This document shows positions 56,710-64,000 of a stretch of 64,000 nt of DNA, in pieces; the first letter of the stretch is position 1, and each line of letters opens with the position of its first letter. This DNA is from Balaenoptera acutorostrata (Eukaryota > Chordata > Mammalia > Artiodactyla > Balaenopteridae), in NCBI RefSeq assembly GCF_949987535.1, contig NC_080078.1:50990207-51054206 (forward strand), in the 5' to 3' direction. A program made the position numbers and the translations under genes. Below the pieces are notes generated by a model. That model ran no database searches. It was not told where the DNA came from and was given only the letters and a program-made list of their open reading frames with translations.

Positions 56710-57985
56710 TTATTTTCCTTGACATTTACACATTTTGAACATAAATCAGTCTTAAATTTATAGTATGATGCTCCATGGTGTCATGGACACAAGAATCTTC
56801 ACAGCCACTCTGACCATTTTTCCTATCACATTCCAGCTAGCAGGAAAGAAGACAAGTCAGAAGACACTCTGGGCATGGACACACTTTTTCCAATTACAAG
56901 GGCAGAATTTAGTTCCATGATCACCTAGTCACCAGGGATGCTGGGAACTGTAGTCTTTATCCAGGAAGTCATTTCTAGCTAAATCAGAGATTCTATTATT
57001 GAAGAAGGTGAAAACAGATAGTAGGGGGAAACTGGTAGGGTTTTGATACAGCAGGAAAAGCAACTCTTTTTGCTCAAGGCTAATTATTTCATTTGCCATC
57101 TGAAGAAGTTGACGTCTCATCCAAATGTGATTAAAATGGAACAGAGCTGTAGCTCAGACTTCCTTCTTGTAAGCTTTGCCACTCAAGCTATTTTAAATAT
57201 TTTGTTGATCTTTGCTTCACTTCATAACGAGACACATCAGAAAATACGCTATTTAAGTGAACAGCTAAAAAAAAAATCAAATTTCTAACTAGATTAGTGA
57301 TCTATTGCATAATTGATAAAGAAATAAACTTGAATTAACACCCTAGTTTTTTGACCATTAGAATGTATTCTGCTATGCCATACTCTCCAATGACTTGAGT
57401 CATCATTTATTTTATTTATTTTAGTGGAACCAGTAAATGTATATGTTCTCTTGGGTTCCACAGTGAGACTGGTTTTATTATGCTGAAATGTGAGGATTAT
57501 TATTTATTTACCATATATTACAGCCTCAATCTGTGTTTGTTTTTAATAATGTCTCCGATGCAAATCTTCCTTTCTTCCAAAGCAAAAATTAGCACTTAAA
57601 TGCCACTACATATGTCCTCTGAAATACCTATAGGGACAGCGCATTCAGACTCAGGCAGACCCCAATCACTGACTTGCAAGGAACACGTGCATAAAATTTT
57701 ATCAATCACTTCTCCATCCCAGCTGGACAGATGGCTTTTACCACCATTCTCCCTATGGCCCTTGAAGCAGTGCTGGGGGCGGGTCCCTGGGTTTCATACA
57801 GAGGAGAGGCAAATATGTTCTCACAATGGAAACTAATCAGCTGGTCTCCTCCTAAGCTACCAGGAAGATTTAGACTACACTCACACACTGTCGGAGGCAT
57901 GAGAATCCATCACAAAGACAAATTCCAGAAGATTTCACAAGCATCTTTATTAAGCTCATACTCTTGCAGAAACCCTCCCTTGTTT
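56710..57985. other. Stretch without a recognised feature
   Basis: Unique-looking DNA. The 123-codon open frame 57731-58102 runs into the MIR at 57.99 kb and has no recognised domain. Confidence 0.45.
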
Positions 57986-57986
57986 G

Positions 57987-58160
57987 TCAGGCACCATGCT
58001 AAATGGCTAAAATACATTATCCTAAGTCATTACAAAATCTTAAAAGAGAGGCATTGTTACCTATCTTTTATAGAGGAAGAAATGATGACTCAGAAAGGCT
58101 AAGCACATTTCCTAACTTACAGATAAGAACGGAGTCAAGATTTGGAAGCCTTGCTTTTCA
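57987..58160 (-). mobile_element. MIR SINE, antisense
   Basis: caggcaccatgctaaatggc, 'ttatcctaagtcattacaaaatc', gaggcattgttacctatctt, 'ttatagaggaagaaatgatgactcagaaaggctaagcac', and gaacggagtcaagatttgga. Confidence 0.82.
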
Positions 58161-58164
58161 TTCT

Positions 58165-60045
58165 GTTTGTTATCCTACACATATCCTATGGATTTTTTGC
58201 ATCCAGAAAATATAAACAAGAAAAGCATCTGACTTTTCCAACTTAACTGATTATATCACTGAGTATTTTTCTGTTGTAATAATTGTCAACTTCTTTTGCA
58301 CACAAACCTGTCACTACATGTGAAATTATTATTGCTCTTCTTTCATGGGACTTGTTAGCTATTTATTACTAGTTATGTAAATAGTACTTCTTAGTCATTA
58401 TATGTACTATTTTGTATTTGTTCTTTAAAAACTAGATATGTCAGTGGAAAGAAATACGTGGCCCTGAAACTTATAGTAAAAACATAGCATTAATGTATTT
58501 GAAAGAGAAAAGAGACATACCTAAAAATACATTAATAATGATCAGGTGATGAACTAGAGATGGTGAGAAGTAAAATGCAGTTTTCTAATTTCCATATGTT
58601 CTATGATGAGCACGTATGAATTAATAATTGGAGAAAATAAAATGCATCATTTAAAAAAGACAAGGACCTAGAATTAAATTTATTACAGACATCCAAGCAT
58701 TTACAAAAGCTTTTGGCATTTCATGGTGTCACAAAATAAGAAAGTTGGAGGGACTCTCAGCCATTATCTAGCAGGCTCTTTGCCCATCAGCTTCATAGTT
58801 TTTCTGACCATTTTGTTGACTTCTAGTAGATCCAAGGTCTTTCCCATCCTACTGGATAGAACATAGAGAGAGAGAATAGGGAAGTCGAAGAAGCTAGGAT
58901 TTGGGGCTATGTCTAAATAGCCACCTAACCAGGAAACCTGGCAGAAAGCAGATGAAATAAGAATCACCAGCTTCATTATGAGAGAATTAGGGAGAACGAA
59001 TCATGTATTCAAGAATCAGGGTGGAAGGAGTCAGGGGTCTAGGAATTAAAGATGATCCTTGTAAAGGGTCCCAGCAAAAAAAAAAAAAGAAAAGAAAAGA
59101 AAAATGAAAAAAGTGAGCTAGGGCATCTCAAAATGAAATGGATTGGGAGCCTTTGCCTAGAGAAACAGAAATAGAGTAGAATGCACCAGAAGTATGTTTT
59201 GCTGAGAACTCATGTAGCTAGTCTGTGTTCCTTTCTAGACCTCTGTGTGAGGTTAGTGGGGTTTGTTCACAGACTTCTGTGACTTTGTATGAATCACTTT
59301 ATCTTCTGGGCCTCTTCCCTTTATTTTGAAAATTATCACCCAGATCCACCTGTAAGATCCTTCCCAAACATATTAATTCGACCACTGTTTCATCTCCAAA
59401 AGCTTCTCTCCCACCTACCTCATTGAGGAATGTTTTCTACAATGGCAAAGCACTCTTCCCTGGAGAAACCTTCTGTGTACATCCCTCATTCTGACCAAGC
59501 TAAATCCCCTCTGGGTTCAGTTTAAAAATGTAAGCCCCATCAACTGAAATCATAGATGTTTGAGTCCACACCTTCAAAATACCGAATTTCTGAAGAATGT
59601 TGAATTCCTGAATTTCTGTAACTTCCCTAAGAATCATCCACACCTCGATGGTGGACTCAGTGGAACCTCTGTTTGGTGACAGTGGCGGAGCGTTTCTGAC
59701 AGAAGGTGGCTGGGTTCTACAATGCCAAAGAGAGTATCTGAGCAGCCACTGGTGGGGGGGGGGGTGGAGGGGCCCACTGCTCCTGGGACAATGCTTCAGG
59801 GCTTTTCTCAGTGGCTTGAACAGTGAAAGGAAACCTCTAGCATTTCATAGGATAAGACTGGGAAGATAATTGCGGTGACTGAAATAGCACAAGGCTGAGC
59901 TGACGATTTGGAAGATGGTGCCCATTCAAAGTGAAAGGGAAGTAAAAGACACTAGCAAGAAAGAGAAAGGGGAGGGAGGCAGTTTCCTTGAAAGACCTGA
60001 AAATGAGCAGGAGGGCAGATAAAAGGCTAGGGGCGTGCACAATAG
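58165..60045. other. Repeat-poor DNA, no gene recognised
   Basis: Holds an A-rich low-complexity patch (59068-59112) and an uninterrupted G11 run (59754-59764). A short L2-like segment may exist at 59390-59510 (cttctctcccacctacctca). Open frames 58764-58976 (minus), 59648-59869 (plus) and 59837-60040 (minus) lack recognised families. Confidence 0.45.
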
Positions 60046-60049
60046 CATC

Positions 60050-60450
60050 GGAGCCACCTAATTCTCTGCTCTGTATTCATCGCAGTCAGCTCTGCAGAGC
60101 CCTCAATGAGGCTTTATGTTGAGCCTCATTATCTGCTCAGAGATGGAGGGCAGGCCATGCAAATGAAGCTGGGCCCACAGATAGGCTGTGAAAAAACTGC
60201 AATTTGTCAGCATTGAGATAAACAAATGAAGGGCAGACTGCGTGTGGGAGGCGGACCCCCAGGAGCTTTCAGGGTATTTTGACACTTGTTGTGAGAAATA
60301 TCTTCAGGGTCCGCACACTGGCTCCCTCCTTATCATTTGACGGGAGGAAAAAGGGTCGCTAATTTACTTATGACTGAGACAGCTGGGGGGCTGTGGAGGA
60401 TCTCTGCTTTCATCCACTGGTACTTAGGTCCTGGATTAATGTCCTTCTCA
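60050..60450. promoter_or_regulatory. Candidate conserved non-coding element 1
   Basis: Repeat-free, varied, non-decayed-looking sequence. Contains an octamer ATGCAAAT (60157-60164), gagataaacaaatgaagg (GATA- and SOX/FOX-like core, about 60213-60231), and TAAT cores (ggtcgctaatttacttatg; ttaatgtccttctcattagg). No coding frame. Conservation is inferred, not shown. Confidence 0.3.
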
Positions 60451-60689
60451 TTAGGCTCAGCTTTCTTTTCTGTCTGCTGCTTGCACAACCTCTAGGAGGA
60501 GGGAATTTTTAAGCCTCTGAGAGTGGTTTGGGGGAGAAAACACACACAAACACACACACAGCAAACAACCTTTCAGTAAAGTGATGCTTCTGGCCAACCA
60601 TAGGAATGTGGAATCATTCTCACACCAAGAAGATGGTGAAGGAAAGAACTCCTGTTTTCCAGAGAGCATTGTTTTGATTCTCCTGGTAA

Positions 60690-61480
60690 CACTGTCTTGT
60701 TGATTAAGGAAAGATAAAATGGTCCCATGTTAATTGTTGGGAGATTACAGGCTATGCCTCTTCCGTCAGCTGGAAGGGACAGCCTGTCAAAGCCCAGCAG
60801 AGAGTGGGAACAAAGCTGCCTTTGGTGATCTAGTCTATTCTCCAGTTTCTTAAAGGACTTTTAATGATGCTCTGGTGACAGCACCTTAGAAATCAGATCG
60901 AATCAATTGTAGCACATTTTCAAAAGCAAGATTACGCAACAATGGGGTTGCCATCCCCTCTCTGAGCACACCCGGCCACGAGGCCGCCTGCCGAAGCTTA
61001 TCCACAGCTGTCGCCCAGCCTAAAGCTGTCAGGGTGCATCCCCACCGGCCCCACGGGGAGCCGAACCTTGGTGGCATGAGTGCCCCATCCATCTCAATCC
61101 CTCCCACAAAACAAGAGTCACTAAAAGCTCATTTGTGCCTCTTTGCCACTGGGGCCTCTACACAGATCTTTCTGTTCTTTGGAGGAGAATGATGTGGACT
61201 TAATTAAGTGTCGTAACTTATGTGTAGGGCTGTATTGATGGCGGAAATGTGGTACAGATGTGGTGTGAAATGATGGTTAATTACTCTGGTGAAGAATACA
61301 AATCAGGGTGAGCGCCCATTATCTGAGGCCACAAGGAGTTCCTAGGCACTCAGTTACCGCCTTCTTTGTGACCGCAGCACACCAGATGGTTCCAACACCG
61401 AAGAGTTTTCTATTATCATAACATTTTTCTAGAGTGCCTTTTCTTCTTCTCCAATTCACCATAAGATGATTACCTTCTTA
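60690..61480. promoter_or_regulatory. Candidate conserved non-coding element 2
   Basis: About 800 bp without repeats. 60890-61075 keeps roughly ten CpGs (gatcgaatc; ttacgcaac; cacccggccacgaggccgcc; ccgaaccttgg). Homeodomain-type motifs include a perfect 10-bp palindrome CTTAATTAAG (61199-61208), TAATTA (61278-61283), and ttgttgattaagg near 60697-60709. Retained CpG and motif density suggest purifying selection on an enhancer. The 73-codon minus-strand open frame 60886-61107 has no recognised family. Confidence 0.35.
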
Positions 61481-61484
61481 TGGG

Positions 61485-62635
61485 GAGTTGATTGTTGGGA
61501 AGGGTGCCGGGGGGTCAGGCCCCGATTCCGTGGGGAGGAGCAGAAAAGGGGGCAGTGGGCGGTGTCTGCAGCACAAGAGCCTGTAGCTGGACGGCTGTGA
61601 TTCGGGCCACCCCATAATAGCTCATGTGAAATGACTGCTTGGTCCCCTCCTCCCGCTGAACCCACCACTTCCCTTCTGCCCCCAAATCCAGAAGACACAG
61701 TGTTCTGTGTGACCGGCTGCTCTGCCTTCTGTCAAAGCATTTCCGGCCAAGTGAGCAGTTTTTCTTTTAAGGGACTGAGTGGCCCTCAATACAATTCATT
61801 CCCACTCATTGGCACCACTGAGGCGTCAGGTGAGGACAAAAGTAAATGAGCTTGTGAATATAGGGCTAGTCATTAACTCAGGGCACCCAACTCTATCATC
61901 TGCCCATCCCTCCCCAGCTCCAGAGAAGGGGGTGAAAACAACAACTCCGTGGTAAATAAATAAATAAAACTCCACACCGTGAAAATCTCTGAAGCAGCAA
62001 GCCTGGACTTGAGACTCATAGAACCTGAGATGATTGGAATGATCCCGGGCCCTGAAGAATTTTCCTAATGAAAGAAAGACAAAATGGGGACAGGTTGAAA
62101 CCACTGGCTGCTGTTCTGTTCATGGTGGAATCACCCCTGGGAAACAAGGAATTTCCAGGGAATTCCAGGTGATGTTTCTAGACACCGATTCCAGATGTGA
62201 TGACTCCAGAACTCACAGGGGGACAGGAGACCAGCTGAGCACTTCTTCCCCCACCAGCCTACGTCCTGGGTTCCCACTGTCTCTCTTCCACTCCTTGAAA
62301 AATGCCCCTTCTCTCTGCAGAGTTATAATCTGGAGAGGTCTCATATTTTATGCTGAAAGGGCAAAGCCCTCCAGACCTCTCTCTGAAGTGAACTGTTGTT
62401 ATGGTTGCATCTGTTTGCTAAACATAATGATGGTGTTATGAGGAGTAATGCCTTTATGACTTTCCTTCCTTAAGACAAAAGCACAGCCCAAGTGGTGTCT
62501 GCTTGAAACCCGATCATGTGGTTTTCAAGGCTGGCACCCACATCCTACTTTGGGGTTAGCCAAAGAAAACTGTATTTTGGTTTGGTGTTGCTAGCACTGA
62601 GGAAATGATCTCTGGTTCAGAGTTTATGTTTATTT
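61485..62635. other. Repeat-poor DNA, no gene recognised
   Basis: No repeats seen beyond a short TAAA run (61953-61968). Open frames 61456-61698, 61631-61849, 61826-62104 and 62169-62441 overlap in different frames and show no recognised family or splice context. Confidence 0.45.
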
Positions 62636-62639
62636 AAAC

Positions 62640-63100
62640 TGCGGCCACCGTGAGACACACGTCCATTTTCCATGACTGAAAAAAGCCTCCCCTTCCTCCC
62701 CCCACTGACTACTTCCAAAGGGAACATTTGCCCCTCTCATCCTCATAAGTGTCCTCCTACATAAAGCTAATGATGGCTCCATGATGGCGTGCATTGGCTC
62801 ATCAAAAGAGAAATCAAAATGATGTCGAGTTATAGCCTAGAAAGTCAACACTGAACACCGAAGGCTAGTTATTATTCACAAACACATAAAGCCACTGACA
62901 TGCATTGTATAGATCCAGTTTCAACCTTGTCTTTCCTTTAATAAATGAAACAAGCTGTACAGCAAACGAATAATCAAGTGGTGATAATGTCTGGTTTTCT
63001 AAGCAAGCAGCAGAAAGATTCATTTTTCTGTAACAACCACTACCATCAAAAAGAACTCATCAGAAATCCCTAAACCTGATTTTGGCTGCAACTAGAAAAG
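62640..63100. promoter_or_regulatory. Candidate conserved non-coding element 3 (weak)
   Basis: Repeat-free; segments such as gctaatgatggctccatgat, cgaataatcaagtggtgata and ccactaccatcaaaaagaac are undecayed in appearance and contain TAAT/ATTA cores. Function is inference only. Confidence 0.22.
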
Positions 63101-64000
63101 AATGCATATGTATGATGTTAGGCCCAATTACCATACTTTCATAATCAAATGCTTCTTTCACTTAATTCCAAAGAGGAGTCTAAATAGCTTTGACTATCTT
63201 TTGTGCGACATATAGCCAATCACTGAGCGTAATCTACAAAAGAATGGGAGAAGTTAGCCCAAAAGAGATAAAAATGAAAGAGAATTAGAGATTGCACTGA
63301 CCACTATTGTGAGATGAATTCTTGAGATTGCGGTCTGAGATACATGCACTTCCATTCTCTATTGTCGCTATAATCTTTACCGTATATAAAAGTAAGAGAT
63401 TTTCAAAACTCACAGTGAGAGAAGAATGCTCTGAACCCCAGGACAAACCTATGATTTCTACTTTTCAATAGGTGGTTCTTGGATCATCCCTCTTCATTTT
63501 CTAAATTCAGTAACAGGTGAAACAAGAGGACTATTTGCTGCTAACACATGCTTAGAGCAGAGATCCTGGAACCTAGCGATGTGACAAAGACATAATGCAG
63601 CAATAGGTCAGTGAAAACTTCAGCAGGGGCTGTATGCTGAAAAGACCACAAAAACTGTTGTGAAGTTAACTGAGAATTCTCAAACATACTGCCTACATCT
63701 TAAATTTTTGAACTGTTTATCATTCAAGGAAAAAGGTATCTCCTTACCTTCTGTGATAGATTAGATTATGTTTCTGGAATATTCACTCCCTTTCTCTCAC
63801 TTCCATGGGAACACTATAGTTCCTTGCTCCATTGATGTTGGTTTTGCCATGTGCTAAATTTATTTTGTGATTTACTTTTGGCCATGATATTAACACACAT
63901 GACACAGCAAAGGCTTGAAATGTACATACCTGTTTCCCCTAGTTTACTGATGCCTCTGCCAACATCAGGAGAAGCGTATGCCCAGGCTTCCTTGCTAGAC
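63101..64000. other. Right end of the window, nothing recognised
   Basis: Unique-looking AT-leaning DNA without gene, RNA or clear repeat. A decayed MER-type element near 63750-63990 cannot be excluded. Confidence 0.4.

Noticed and set aside
57731..58102. 123-codon plus-strand open frame
   Set aside because: Its second half is antisense MIR; the first half matches nothing I recognise.

Overview
The window looks like nuclear DNA from a whale or dolphin (Cetacea). The evidence is the repeat content. Seven tRNA-Glu-derived CHR-type SINEs are present. Several carry the long, CpG-rich body (core positions 7925-8182, 9440-9724 and 54737-55000) that I know from cetacean genomes. They sit with young L1 3' ends and with old mammal-wide repeats (L1M, L2, MIR, MER5-type, Tigger-type, MaLR and ERVL-type LTRs). 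I see no primate Alu, rodent B1/B2 or ruminant BovB sequence. The species cannot be fixed by eye.

I find no intact protein-coding gene, tRNA, rRNA or CRISPR array, and nothing that resembles an undescribed multi-gene system. Open reading frames are short (149 codons at most). Those I examined fall inside repeats, inside simple-sequence tracts, or in unique DNA with no recognisable family. The window reads as intergenic or deep intronic DNA. The only gene-derived sequence is a retrocopy of the 5' part of FUS mRNA at the left end (45-701). It is frameshifted, and it stops after the low-complexity domain.

Layout. 0-10 kb: FUS retropseudogene; two antisense L1M blocks, one interrupted by a 328-bp Tigger-type element at a TA target and the other by two CHR SINEs; L2 and MER5-type remnants. 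10-20 kb: a probable ERVL-type LTR, an old LINE-like segment with a perfect 46-bp duplication, an old DNA transposon, an L1 with a 5' inversion, microsatellites, and L1 ORF2 remnants. 20-33 kb: a long sense-strand L1M, several antisense L1 3' ends including a second inverted (twin-primed) copy with clear target-site duplications, and a polypurine tract of about 330 bp. 33-44 kb: a CpG-retaining unique segment (34.48-34.96 kb), LTRs, short L1 and SINE insertions, and a cluster of AP-1-like and GATA-like motifs at 43.1 kb. 44-58 kb: LTRs, L2, L1M, a MaLR LTR, and a nested L2/MIR/SINE block. 58-64 kb: almost repeat-free DNA with retained CpGs and homeodomain-type motifs, the best candidate region for long-range enhancers.

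Repeat family assignments come from recalled consensus sequences, not a database search. Subfamily names are therefore kept broad, and boundaries are approximate except where target-site duplications (TSDs) are stated.
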